A stretch of 64,000 bases of DNA from Faecalicatena sp. Marseille-Q4148 (GCA_018228665.1 CP073692.1:1934046-1998045), one strand, 5' to 3'; shown: positions 23,968 to 32,648, counted from the first letter of the stretch. Program-made: numbers and translations. Notes: generated from the letters alone by a model not told the origin.

Positions 23968-26900
23968 TTATGATTTCTTCATTTTACGGCGTTTGTAAAG
24001 ATATGTTCCAGCCATTCCACCAGCAGACGCAAGCAACATCACGACAAATGCCATTACATTTGTACTGTCGCCCGTTTTGGGACTGTCGCTAGGTCTGTTA
24101 GGCTTTTCTGGTGTCGGTGGTGTTTCGGGTTTCTCTGGTTCTTCTGGCTTTTCCTTAAAGGTAATCGTCTGTCCCTTATCCTCAATATCCTTATGCTCGG
24201 TAACTTTCTTCGGTTCGTCTGGATTGCTTAAATCGTATAATTCCTCAAAAGTTACAAGCTGTTTGCCGTCAAGAGAAGTAGCATCAAAGGTAAAGGCAAC
24301 TTCCACTTTCATAGTTTCGCTGTCAGCAGTAAAAGTGTAATCACTTTCCACACGTTTTCCATTGATAAGAAGCTCTGCATTTTCTTCTTTCAACATCTGC
24401 CAGCCCACAAGTTTGTACTGTGTACCGACTTCTAAGCCCTCTAAGGTTACAGTATCAATGATTGTTACCTCTTTTCCTGCTTCAAGCTCTTTGTTGCCGT
24501 CCTTATCCGTAGCAGTCGTATGTATCTTGATGATACGCTCTGTGATAAGTACCGTCTGCCCGTCGTCCTCAATGTCTTTATGTTCCGCAACTTTCACAGG
24601 TTCGTCTGGATTGCTGAAATCATACAATTCTTCAAAGGTAACAAGGTTCTTGCCACCTAAAGCAGACGCATTGAATGTATAGGAAATTTCCACTTTCATT
24701 TCTTCATCATCAGCGACAAAGGTATAATCGTTTTCTACACGTTTCCCGTCAATGATAAGCTCGGCATTTTCTTCCTTTAACATCTGCCAGCCTTTGAGCT
24801 GATACTTTGTGCCTTTTGTAAGTCCGTCTAATTTGACCGTATCAACGATTGTAACCTCTTTTCCTGCAAGGATAGTCTTTTCGCCGTCTTTGCTGGTCGC
24901 TGTGGTATGAATAGAGATTTCTTTTTCGTATTCATCAGTCAAAGTCCCTAAATCGACCACAAGATTATTTCTTGATACCACGATTTCAAAAGGTGGGATA
25001 AGTTCAAAGCCTTTGTTACTATCACAACGCATTTCTTCAATGATGTAGGTATCATAAGGCAACGCACCCTTGCTGTCGTCTGGTTCAGAAGTTCCAAACC
25101 ATACACCGTCCTCGCTGGTCTTGCCTGCGTTGGTATTGTGCTTATGTGAAGCCCAGTCAGAAGAAGTGGAGAATTGCCCGTTATCATCAGTTACCACTAC
25201 ATGATTTTCGCCCGTCGTCTTGCTTGTGATCCTAAAGGGAACACCAGCAAGACGCTTGTGTGTGCCTGCTCCGATTTTTACGCCCTCAATATCTCCACGC
25301 TTAATCTGATTGTAGATAGAATGTGCTTCGTCGGTTAAGTCCACGATTTTTCCGTTTTCTGTGATTGCAAAATCAATCGGCTTTGCACCGTCAGTTAAGT
25401 AACCGTCGGGAGCTTCACTCTCAACGATACGGAATTTTCCATAAGGTAAGAGGTCAGAAGAAGTAGAAGCGACACCCTCAATATCTGTACGAATTGTCTT
25501 TACCACTTCATTTTTCTTGTATAACTTGCCCTCAACCAAAACAGAATTATCATTTAAGGAAATGATGTCAAAAGCAGTATCTTTCAAGGTTGCACTTCCT
25601 TGTGGCTTTGTATCGCCCGTTTCTAAATCTCGTTTCTGAATTTTGACACCGCCACGGATAACTTTGTCAGATACGGAAAACTGGTTATTTCCAGATAATA
25701 CGGCAAGGTCGCCGTCCTCGGTAATCTGTGTTACATATAAGCCCTTAATCTGTTCGGTCTTATCGCCAGCCTGCATATATGCACCGTCTAACAAGTAGCC
25801 GTTTGGAGCTTTTGTTTCTTCAATGGTTAGCGTTCCAAGTGGAAGAACCGCTTTGCCGTCCTGCATATAGAAGCTGTCGCCAGATACCTTGTATGCGTCC
25901 GCTAATTTTGTGATGTAATGAGGTGTCCCGTCGCTGTCAGTTTCAGCGATTGTCTTTGTAACCCATGTACGAGTAGCTTCGGCAGGAAGATTGTCTTTAG
26001 TATAGAAGCCTGCATAATACTTCCATGTAAATTCCGCACCTGCTAAAGAAGCGTTCCCTTGCGGATTGTCTTTCTGTGTTTCCATATCAATCTTGAAAAG
26101 CTCAATCAAAGTGTCCGTTACTTTCGGTGCATCTGATACTTTCAAAGTCGCTGTTTTTCCAGCTTCAACCTTTAAGGAATATACAGTTTTATCTACTTTA
26201 TATCCTGCTGGTGCGGATAATTCCTTGATATAAACTGTGCCAGCCTTTACCTCTGCAATATCAGTATTGCCGTTTTCATCAGTCGTAAGGGTGGCAAGCT
26301 GTTTCGTGCAGTCCTTATCAGCAAAGACACCATAGGTTGCACCAGCGACAGAGTAATTCCCGTTACCGTCTGTAATGCTGGCATTACTGGAAGTCTTTTG
26401 CAGTTTTGCATTTCCAACATTCAGTTTCGCCCAGAATTGTCCCAATTCCTGCCCCTCGCCAGAGTAGATATAACCGCCACATTCATAGCGTCCTTTATTT
26501 TCTTTGACAAAGGCTTTCGCACCAGCAAAAACTTCGTCCTGCGTTGCCTTTGGAATTTCATCATAAGAAGCTCGCACGTTATCACATTGCCAGCCAAGAT
26601 GTACGCTCAATCTCTGCCAGACAACACATTGTTCCAACAGATAGACTTGCTTGTAGTTCAGTTCCTTGTGAGCTTCGCCATACTGTTTGACATACTCTAA
26701 GGATAACGCCACATCTGAAATCTGGTCGGCACTCATGCGTGAGCTTGCGTCAGCTCTGGTCTTGTAGCCGTTCTTAAAATCTGTATTGATGTCAATACAA
26801 TAGGCAGTTTCGCCCTCGACTTTCATATAGCCCTCATTGAATGTCGAACCGATAGAACCGTCATTCATTACTTTTTCAATGATACCGACACGCTCTGCAC

Positions 26901-27012
26901 TTTCCGTCCAGTATTGCTTGCTTTCTGCATGAACGGGTGTAGTCGGTAAAGCAGTAACGACAGTTGCAAGAGCTAAAAAGCCCGTACACAATCGTTTTAA
27001 CATCTTTTTCAT
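23968..27012 (-). CDS. Large sortase-anchored surface protein with thioester, SpaA/CnaB and VaFE domains
   Basis: This 1014-residue protein starts at 27012 after GAAAGGAGC. It has a signal peptide (to about Ala29) and an N-terminal thioester-type domain, with a Cys in YCIDINTDF and a Gln in LEQCVVWQ. Several SpaA/CnaB domains follow (about 210-680) with the usual VKAGTVYIKELSAPAGY and E-rich repeats that form isopeptide bonds. Two near-identical VaFE (T-Q ester) domains each end in TFEELYD-NPDEP (about 690-950). A sorting signal SPKTGDS, a hydrophobic stretch and KRRKMKKS close the protein. It would be fixed to the wall by sortase and may bind host or partner-cell surfaces, promoting mating or colonisation; that role is inferred. 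Confidence 0.92.
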   Translation of the reverse strand: MKKMLKRLCTGFLALATVVTALPTTPVHAESKQYWTESAERVGIIEKVMNDGSIGSTFNEGYMKVEGETAYCIDINTDFKNGYKTRADASSRMSADQISDVALSLEYVKQYGEAHKELNYKQVYLLEQCVVWQRLSVHLGWQCDNVRASYDEIPKATQDEVFAGAKAFVKENKGRYECGGYIYSGEGQELGQFWAKLNVGNAKLQKTSSNASITDGNGNYSVAGATYGVFADKDCTKQLATLTTDENGNTDIAEVKAGTVYIKELSAPAGYKVDKTVYSLKVEAGKTATLKVSDAPKVTDTLIELFKIDMETQKDNPQGNASLAGAEFTWKYYAGFYTKDNLPAEATRTWVTKTIAETDSDGTPHYITKLADAYKVSGDSFYMQDGKAVLPLGTLTIEETKAPNGYLLDGAYMQAGDKTEQIKGLYVTQITEDGDLAVLSGNNQFSVSDKVIRGGVKIQKRDLETGDTKPQGSATLKDTAFDIISLNDNSVLVEGKLYKKNEVVKTIRTDIEGVASTSSDLLPYGKFRIVESEAPDGYLTDGAKPIDFAITENGKIVDLTDEAHSIYNQIKRGDIEGVKIGAGTHKRLAGVPFRITSKTTGENHVVVTDDNGQFSTSSDWASHKHNTNAGKTSEDGVWFGTSEPDDSKGALPYDTYIIEEMRCDSNKGFELIPPFEIVVSRNNLVVDLGTLTDEYEKEISIHTTATSKDGEKTILAGKEVTIVDTVKLDGLTKGTKYQLKGWQMLKEENAELIIDGKRVENDYTFVADDEEMKVEISYTFNASALGGKNLVTFEELYDFSNPDEPVKVAEHKDIEDDGQTVLITERIIKIHTTATDKDGNKELEAGKEVTIIDTVTLEGLEVGTQYKLVGWQMLKEENAELLINGKRVESDYTFTADSETMKVEVAFTFDATSLDGKQLVTFEELYDLSNPDEPKKVTEHKDIEDKGQTITFKEKPEEPEKPETPPTPEKPNRPSDSPKTGDSTNVMAFVVMLLASAGGMAGTYLYKRRKMKKS

Positions 27013-27040
27013 AAATCTAATGCTCCTTTCATTTTGGGTA

Positions 27041-27070
27041 TAAAAATAGACGCTCATTTCTGAACGTCTA
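27041..27070 (-). terminator. Terminator-like hairpin before the surface-protein gene
   Basis: TAGACG (27047-27052) and CGTCTA (27065-27070) pair, followed by TTTTTA on the minus strand. It lies 30 nt before the start codon, the same spacing seen at orf17, orf21 and the gene at 17324. Confidence 0.65.
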
Positions 27071-27112
27071 CATTATTGAAAGGCTTATCCTCTCACACAT
27101 ATTCTATTTTTA

Positions 27113-27156
27113 GGCGTTTGCGAAACGCCGCAAGCCGCATAAATACGGCATTTTTT
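27113..27156 (+). terminator. Two hairpins between the surface-protein gene and the IS
   Basis: GGCGTTT-GCG-AAACGCC (27113-27129) is a perfect hairpin. GCCG-8 nt-CGGC (27134-27149) is followed by ATTTTTT on the plus strand. Confidence 0.5.
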
Positions 27157-27170
27157 GTTGCTCAAAAGCA

Positions 27171-27243
27171 AATAACTCCTCACTGGATATGGTATAATAG
27201 AGTTGCCAAAAACTAAAATCCGCAATCCAAGAAAGGAGTTATT
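27171..27243 (+). promoter_or_regulatory. IS promoter between arms that can hide the transposase ribosome site
   Basis: AATAACTCCT (27171-27180) and AGGAGTTATT (27234-27243) are a perfect 10-bp inverted repeat. The second arm contains the transposase ribosome site. The promoter (TGG-TATAAT, 27193-27198) lies between them, so only transcripts entering from outside contain both arms. Confidence 0.7.
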
Positions 27244-27252
27244 CTAATACCT

Positions 27253-28725
27253 ATGATACCATATAAACAGCTTTCTTTGGCAGATATTTTTTCGGATTGC
27301 CAAGATAAATTTGAAAATGACAAACCTGCATTTCTTTCTCTATTGGAAACTCATATCGATTTGGATGAGTTTATTCCGATTTCTTTCAGAAATCATTTTT
27401 ATGCATCAACGGGACGAACCCGTAAATACCCTTTACAAGCTTTTTTGTGGGCTTTGATCATCCAACGTATTTTCTCCATCCCTACGGATCAACTTCTTTT
27501 GACTTTTCTCACTTACTCAAAACCTCTTCGTGAATTTTGTGGTTTTACCAAAGTCCCAGACGCTTCCAAAATAACCCGCTTCAAACAGGACTTTTTAGGT
27601 GACCTGCAGCTTGTTTTCGATAAACTTGTTGATGTTACTGAGCCTATCTGTCAGGCAATTGACTCTGCAAAAGCGGATATGACTATCTTTGATTCTTCCG
27701 GTATTGAAGCATTCGTTACAGAAAATAATCCAAAGTATGCTAACAGAATTATCAAACAGCTTAAAGCTTATGCAAAAACTCAGGGATTTGATAAATCTTA
27801 CGACCCCTACAAAGCTGCTTATGGTTCCATGCCTTCCCATGCTTCTGCTAACCCTGAAATCAAACAACTTTATATCAATGGCCATTTTTGCTATGTTTTC
27901 AAATTTGGCATTGTTACCAATGGGCTGGGAATTATTCGTCATATCTCTTTTTATAATAAAGACTTTATGTATGCACATCCTGATATTATTATCGAAAAGA
28001 AATCCGACTCCCCTGATGAGGATAAAAGTGTTCATGATTCAAAGCTTTTGATTCCGACACTCAAAGACTTCTTTTCCAAACATCCACTGATTAATCCGAA
28101 AACTTTCCTTGGAGATGCAGCTTTCGATACCACACAGCTCTATAAGAGCCTTCTTACTGGTAACACTTTTGGTAATGACAAACATTTCGCCAAAGCTTAT
28201 ATTCCACTGAATGCAAGATCCGGACTTGAACATCCAGACTATACCATCAATGAAGATGGTATCCCCTGCTGTCCTCATGACCCTTCGCTTTCTATGAAGT
28301 ACGAATGCACTTCTAAACTAAGAAACGGTATTACCAGATTCAAGTTTGTCTGTCCCAAAATGAAGTGGGCTTACGATAAATCTACCAGAAAATCCTATCG
28401 GCAATGCTGTTGCAAAACTCCCTGTACCACATCAAGAGGTGGTCGTATGGTTTATATCTATCCTGAAAAGAATCTGCGTGCTTATCCCGGAACGATTCGC
28501 GGAACCGAAGAATGGGATAATACCTACAAAATCAGGACTGTTGTGGAAAGAAACATCAATCACATCAAGGATAATCTTTGTCTTGCAGGACGCCGAACCC
28601 AGAATGAGAGGACTTTGTATGTGGATTTAATTCTTGCAGGTATTACACAACTCATCAGTGTCGTTCTTGCAGATAAAATCAAACATCACGAATACATTCG
28701 AAGTTTAAAACCTCTCATAGCATAG
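27253..28725 (+). CDS. DDE transposase of an insertion sequence inside the ICE
   Basis: This 490-residue transposase has the DDE triad probably in FDSSGIEAF (Asp), LGDAAFDTTQLY (Asp) and VVERNINHIKDNL (Glu), the pattern of IS4/IS5-type transposases with a C-terminal zinc-like cysteine cluster (CCCKTPC). The exact IS family is uncertain. The gene is intact. It lies between the surface-protein gene and the right ICE end and is the only large plus-strand gene there. The IS ends were not determined; a small hairpin AAGCC-TAA-GGCTT at 28744-28756 lies just downstream. Confidence 0.85.
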   Translation: MIPYKQLSLADIFSDCQDKFENDKPAFLSLLETHIDLDEFIPISFRNHFYASTGRTRKYPLQAFLWALIIQRIFSIPTDQLLLTFLTYSKPLREFCGFTKVPDASKITRFKQDFLGDLQLVFDKLVDVTEPICQAIDSAKADMTIFDSSGIEAFVTENNPKYANRIIKQLKAYAKTQGFDKSYDPYKAAYGSMPSHASANPEIKQLYINGHFCYVFKFGIVTNGLGIIRHISFYNKDFMYAHPDIIIEKKSDSPDEDKSVHDSKLLIPTLKDFFSKHPLINPKTFLGDAAFDTTQLYKSLLTGNTFGNDKHFAKAYIPLNARSGLEHPDYTINEDGIPCCPHDPSLSMKYECTSKLRNGITRFKFVCPKMKWAYDKSTRKSYRQCCCKTPCTTSRGGRMVYIYPEKNLRAYPGTIRGTEEWDNTYKIRTVVERNINHIKDNLCLAGRRTQNERTLYVDLILAGITQLISVVLADKIKHHEYIRSLKPLIA

Positions 28726-28954
28726 GACTTACCAACTCTATAAAGCCTAAGGCTTATTAAAGTGCGCCTAAACTGTCCGCTTACCCACATTTTATTCCAG
28801 AACTCGTGCAGAGCATGAATTCATCCCTTTTCTTGTTCAAGATTGCAAACAAACTTCGTGAGTTTCGCAATTACCTAATATTCTATTTTAATAGGTACAA
28901 CAGTTGCCTTTCTCCTTGTATTTTCGTTGTTTTCATCACTTGCGTTATCTACAA
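28726..28954. other. Right end of the ICE, no gene recognised
   Basis: This 229-bp AT-rich stretch contains the end of the IS and the terminal ICE sequence. Short frames on either strand are not supported by ribosome sites or family likeness. Confidence 0.5.
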
Positions 28955-28956
28955 CC
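28941..28956. repeat. Right ICE attachment end
   Basis: On the minus strand the host codons end in CATGGA, the GG core lies at 28955-28956, and the ICE begins TTGTAGATAACGC. That stretch is the inverted partner of the GCGTAAACTACAA at the left end. Confidence 0.75.
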
Positions 28957-28992
28957 TCCATGTCCGGCATCGATCATTACCGTATAAGCCAT
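28955..28992 (-). pseudogene. N-acetylmuramoyl-L-alanine amidase, 5' part (12 codons plus 2 nt)
   Basis: The minus strand reads MAYTVMIDAGHGG from an ATG at 28992 with AAGGGG upstream, then enters the ICE and stops four codons after the core. The DAGHGG motif supplies the first zinc ligand of Amidase_3 enzymes. The downstream part is at 3189-3918; together they make an uninterrupted 255-residue frame. Confidence 0.9.
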
Positions 28993-29217
28993 ACTTTCAG
29001 GCCCCTTATATGCTTCTTCATTTTACTATATGCCAAACGCCAGAACCCGTGCAGTTTTCCTAAAATAATTCAGTCAGTTTTCCTCTTGCACTTTGCTCCT
29101 TCTGCAAGTATTATGAATATGGAAGGAAACTATTTCTATGAAAACATTTTAAGCGAAAGAAGTCAGAATGCCTGCTTTTTCCGGCGGCATTTACACAATA
29201 AAAAAGGAGAGAATCGC

Positions 29218-31128
29218 ATGTCATTAAATGATTACCAAAAGGCTGCCAAAATGGGCAAACGGGAAATGAATCTCCGCACACTCAAGGGAGAGAATCCTTA
29301 CCTCCCATCTTTAGACGATATCATCAAACGCGGAGATATTGCCTCAGAAGTTCCCCTCGGTATCGTACAGATTCCTACTGACCGGATCGTAGGTACGAAA
29401 TCAAGTGATCGCCGCAATGCATTTGCTGCAAATTTCATGCCGGTACTTGAAGAAAGATCTGAATTTGCTATTAAATGGATCTCCCTCTGTGAATCCCACA
29501 TTCAGGAAGGGATTCGGGACCCGATCAAGGCTTACGAATATATGAACAAATTCTATGTCCAGGAAGGCAATAAGCGTGTCAGCGTTTTGAAGTACTTCGG
29601 TGCAGTTTCCATTGTAGGGCAAGTAATCCGTCTCATTCCGCAGCGAACAGAAGAAAAAGAAAACAAGATTTATTTTGAATTTCTTGATTTTTATGAACTG
29701 TCAGAAATTAACTATATCTGGTTTACAAAAGAAAAAAGTTTTGCAAAATTACAGCGTCTCGTCGGAAAAATGCCGGACGAACGCTGGACAACTGAAGATC
29801 GTTTGAAATTCAGCTCTATCTTGTCCCGCTTTACAGCGCTTTACGATACCGATGACCTCGGTGAATTGACCATTGGCGATGCATTTTTATCTTTCATCGA
29901 ACTCTATGGCTATGAAGAGGTATACAATATGCCTACTTCTTCTCTCAAGCGTCTGATCAAGAATCGTCAGGAACAGTTGGAAGCGTTTGCCAGCAATCAG
30001 CCGCTTCAGCTTCGCATGAATCCGACCGAGGAGAAAACAAATCTTTTAAAACTTCTTCTCCCGGGAACAAAATCTACATTGCGGGTAGCATTTATCCATG
30101 AAAAATCTTCTGAAACCTCTGCCTGGACCTATTCCCATGAATTAGGCCGCATGCATCTGGATGATACATTTGCAGAACAGATTGAGACGTTCGCCTACAA
30201 TAATGCTACTCCGGACAACATTGACGTACTGCTTCAGGATGCGATCGCCCAGGGAAATGATATCATTTTCACTACTTCCCCTCCGCTTTTGCTTCCAAGT
30301 ATTAAAGCAGCCATCGATCATCCTAATGTCAAGATCCTGAACTGCTCGCTCAATGCCTCTCATCAGTACATCCGCACCTACTATGCCCGCATGTACGAGG
30401 CCAAATTCCTCATGGGCGCCATTGCCGGTGCGGTTTCAGAATCCAATGACCTCGGCTATATCGCCGATTACCCGATCTATGGTATGGTTGCAAATATTAA
30501 TGCCTTTGCATTGGGAGCCAAGATGATTAACCCACGGGCTAAAGTACATTTGAAATGGTCTACCCTCAAAGACTCGCATCCTATTGATGAGTTTGAAGAA
30601 GAAGGAATCTCCTGTATCCTCGGACAGGACATGATTATTCCGGGTCAGGCTTCCCGCTATTTCGGTCTCTTCAAAATGCAGGAGGAACACATTACCAATC
30701 TGGCAATTCCGGTATGGCATTGGGGAAAATTTTATGAGAAAATGATCGATACCATTTTAAACGGCTCCTGGAAAAACGATGAAAGCAAAACAGCTACCGG
30801 GGCTGTGAATTATTGGTGGGGAATGTCTTCGGATGTAATTGAGATTATCTGCTCTCAGCATCTTCCACTTGGCACAAACCGCCTTGTTGAACTTCTCAAA
30901 GAGACAATCTGCAAGGGAGAATTCACACCATTCCGCGGTGTACTATACTCCCAGACCGGAATTGTGCAGAAGGATGAATCTGCTGTTCTCTCTCCTGAGG
31001 AGATCATTACAATGGACTGGCTGGCAGAAAATGTCATTGGACATATTCCAAAACCGGATGAGCTGGTCGATCATGCCAAACCTGTCATCTTATCTCAGGG
31101 CATCGGCACTACAACATCAAAGGAGTAA
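29218..31128 (+). CDS. Cytoplasmic ParB-like / BMP-family binding-domain fusion protein
   Basis: This 636-residue protein starts at 29218 after AAAAAGGAGAG. The first ~130 residues hold a ParB/Srx-like region with the pattern PVLEERSEFAIKW and YVQEGNKRVSVLKYFG. The C-terminal half (about 370-630) is a BMP-type periplasmic-binding fold (LRVAFIHEKSSETSAWTYSHELG, ending in the EIICSQHLPLG region). BMP proteins usually bind nucleosides outside the cell as lipoproteins. This one has no signal peptide or lipobox, so it should act in the cytoplasm. A nucleoside- or purine-sensing role is a guess. The next gene begins 8 nt downstream. Confidence 0.8.
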   Translation: MSLNDYQKAAKMGKREMNLRTLKGENPYLPSLDDIIKRGDIASEVPLGIVQIPTDRIVGTKSSDRRNAFAANFMPVLEERSEFAIKWISLCESHIQEGIRDPIKAYEYMNKFYVQEGNKRVSVLKYFGAVSIVGQVIRLIPQRTEEKENKIYFEFLDFYELSEINYIWFTKEKSFAKLQRLVGKMPDERWTTEDRLKFSSILSRFTALYDTDDLGELTIGDAFLSFIELYGYEEVYNMPTSSLKRLIKNRQEQLEAFASNQPLQLRMNPTEEKTNLLKLLLPGTKSTLRVAFIHEKSSETSAWTYSHELGRMHLDDTFAEQIETFAYNNATPDNIDVLLQDAIAQGNDIIFTTSPPLLLPSIKAAIDHPNVKILNCSLNASHQYIRTYYARMYEAKFLMGAIAGAVSESNDLGYIADYPIYGMVANINAFALGAKMINPRAKVHLKWSTLKDSHPIDEFEEEGISCILGQDMIIPGQASRYFGLFKMQEEHITNLAIPVWHWGKFYEKMIDTILNGSWKNDESKTATGAVNYWWGMSSDVIEIICSQHLPLGTNRLVELLKETICKGEFTPFRGVLYSQTGIVQKDESAVLSPEEIITMDWLAENVIGHIPKPDELVDHAKPVILSQGIGTTTSKE

Positions 31129-31136
31129 CACAGCAA

Positions 31137-31757
31137 ATGAAAATACTAGCTATTGCAGACGAAGAATCCCGGTATCTCTGGGATTTCTTCGATAAGAGCA
31201 AGCTGGAGGGAATTGACCTGATACTCTCAGCCGGGGATCTTGATCCGCGATACTTGTCATTTCTCGCCACATTTACTCATGCGCCTGTTCTGTACGTCCA
31301 CGGAAACCATGATTCCATCTACGACACGGTTCCGCCGGAAGGCTGTATCTGCATAGATGATGATATTTATGTACACAACGGAATTCGAATCCTCGGACTT
31401 GGCGGTTCTATGCGCTATTGTCCTGGAAAATACCAATATACGGACCGGGAAATGTCCGCGCGGGTAAGAAAACTCTGGTGGAAACTCAAGCGGCGCCGGG
31501 GCTTTGACATTCTTCTCACTCACGCTCCGGCCTATCAGCTCAATGACGGTCGGGATCTCCCGCATCAGGGATTCCGGATTTTTAATAAACTGATGCAAAA
31601 ATACCAGCCGCGCTTCTTTTTGCACGGACATGTTCATTTAAGCTACGGCCGTCAGCATATGCGCTATGACAAATTTGAAGAAACCCACGTCATCAATGCA
31701 TTTGAACGCTGTGTCTTTGATTTTGATGACGAAAATCTTGCCCAGCATATCCGCTGA
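31137..31757 (+). CDS. Metallophosphoesterase (calcineurin-like)
   Basis: This 206-residue protein shows the calcineurin-type motifs in order: an N-terminal DEE in place of DxH (IADEESRYLWD), SAGDLDP (GDxD), VHGNHDS (GNHD), LLTHAPAY and LHGHVHLSY (GHxH). These bind two metal ions and cleave phosphodiester or phosphomonoester bonds. The changed first motif may alter metal binding. It is in one operon with the BMP fusion gene (8 nt apart). Confidence 0.88.
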   Translation: MKILAIADEESRYLWDFFDKSKLEGIDLILSAGDLDPRYLSFLATFTHAPVLYVHGNHDSIYDTVPPEGCICIDDDIYVHNGIRILGLGGSMRYCPGKYQYTDREMSARVRKLWWKLKRRRGFDILLTHAPAYQLNDGRDLPHQGFRIFNKLMQKYQPRFFLHGHVHLSYGRQHMRYDKFEETHVINAFERCVFDFDDENLAQHIR

Positions 31758-31821
31758 TACTATTTTTAACCGATCTTGCTCATACAGAATAATGGAATAT
31801 TAAAATGGAGGATACTTTAAC

Positions 31822-32604
31822 ATGATAAAATTAATTGCCAGCGATATGGACGGCACTGTTCTGAGAAACGGAGCTCAGGAGCTCCCGGAAGGATTTACTG
31901 ATCTGATCTTGCGTCTGAAAGACTGCGGAGTTCATTTCGTTGCTGCCAGCGGACGCCAGTATCAGAATCTTCGCCGCCTCTTTGGTCCGATCCAGAATGA
32001 GATTTCTTACATTGCAGAAAACGGTTCTCTCTGTACTCACGAAGGAAAAATTTTCTATCAAGGCGAAATCGATCATTCTCTCGGACTTGAAATTATTAAA
32101 GAAATCAAAAAAATACCTGAATTGGAAATCGCTCTCGCCTGCGAGAGAACTACTTATGTAGAACATAAAAATCCTGAATTTCTTCGCTATCTGCGCGAAG
32201 AAGTAAAATATGACATCACTCCGGTGGATGACTTCTCTTCTGTCACAGATCCATTTCTAAAGATCGCTGTCTGTGACTTTCAGGGCAGTTCCCGCTATGA
32301 CAGTCATTTTCGTGAACTCTTCAAAGAGCGGATTAATGTAGTTACCTCCGGTAATCTCTGGTTTGATTTCATCGCACCAAACGCCAACAAAGGTCTGGCA
32401 TTACAGAGCCTAATGGATCAGCTTCATGTGAAGAAACGGGAATGTATGGCATTCGGAGATGAATATAACGATGTGGAAATGCTTCTTACTGCCGGCTCAA
32501 GCTATGCCATGAAGACCTGTGCTCCCGGCGTTGACCGTTTTGCCACAGCTACTACCGCCACCGTGGAAGAAGTTCTTGAAGAACTTTTAGAAGAATACGA
32601 ATAA
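31822..32604 (+). CDS. Cof-type HAD-family phosphatase
   Basis: This 260-residue protein starts IASDMDGTV, the HAD nucleophile motif DxD, followed by VAASGRQYQNLR. A C2 cap domain lies in the middle, and the C-terminal NKGLALQSL and AFGDEYNDVEML motifs bind magnesium. Such Cof/YidA-type enzymes dephosphorylate sugar phosphates and related metabolites in the cytoplasm. It lies 64 nt after the metallophosphoesterase gene, with its own GGAGG site, and ends at a strong terminator. Confidence 0.92.
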   Translation: MIKLIASDMDGTVLRNGAQELPEGFTDLILRLKDCGVHFVAASGRQYQNLRRLFGPIQNEISYIAENGSLCTHEGKIFYQGEIDHSLGLEIIKEIKKIPELEIALACERTTYVEHKNPEFLRYLREEVKYDITPVDDFSSVTDPFLKIAVCDFQGSSRYDSHFRELFKERINVVTSGNLWFDFIAPNANKGLALQSLMDQLHVKKRECMAFGDEYNDVEMLLTAGSSYAMKTCAPGVDRFATATTATVEEVLEELLEEYE

Positions 32605-32648
32605 AAAGCCTCCGGCAGAATCTCATATGGTTCTGCCGAAAGCTTTTT
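32605..32648. terminator. Bidirectional terminator between HAD and GH35 genes
   Basis: AAAGC and CGGCAGAA (32605-32620) pair with TTCTGCCG and GCTTTTTT (32631-32648). Runs of A and T on both sides allow use in both directions by the converging genes. Confidence 0.85.

Larger units (their letters stand above)
3919..28956. mobile_element. Tn916/Tn5397-like integrative conjugative element, about 25.0 kb, serine-recombinase type
   Basis: The ends are set by the split amidase gene, with the GG core at 3919-3920 and again at 28955-28956. The element encodes a TndX-like large serine recombinase at the left end; Tn916-type control genes orf7, orf8, orf9 and orf6; mating genes orf13 to orf17, orf19, orf20 (relaxase) and orf21 (coupling ATPase); two DUF961 genes; and an oriT hairpin. 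Accessory genes are two ardA copies, an alpha/beta hydrolase, a DUF3796/XRE cassette, a membrane/XRE pair, a large LPXTG-like surface protein and one IS. All core transfer genes are present and intact, so the element looks capable of excision and transfer. tet(M) is absent. Confidence 0.95.

Noticed and set aside
27197..28741. ATAGAGTTG / CAACTCTAT as possible ends of the IS inside the ICE
   Set aside because: Nine bases only, and the left copy lies downstream of the promoter, so it cannot be the true end.
28806..29063. Plus-strand frames across the right ICE end
   Set aside because: They are antisense to the amidase 5' part and ICE terminal sequence; the BMP gene starts later, at 29218, with a proper ribosome site.
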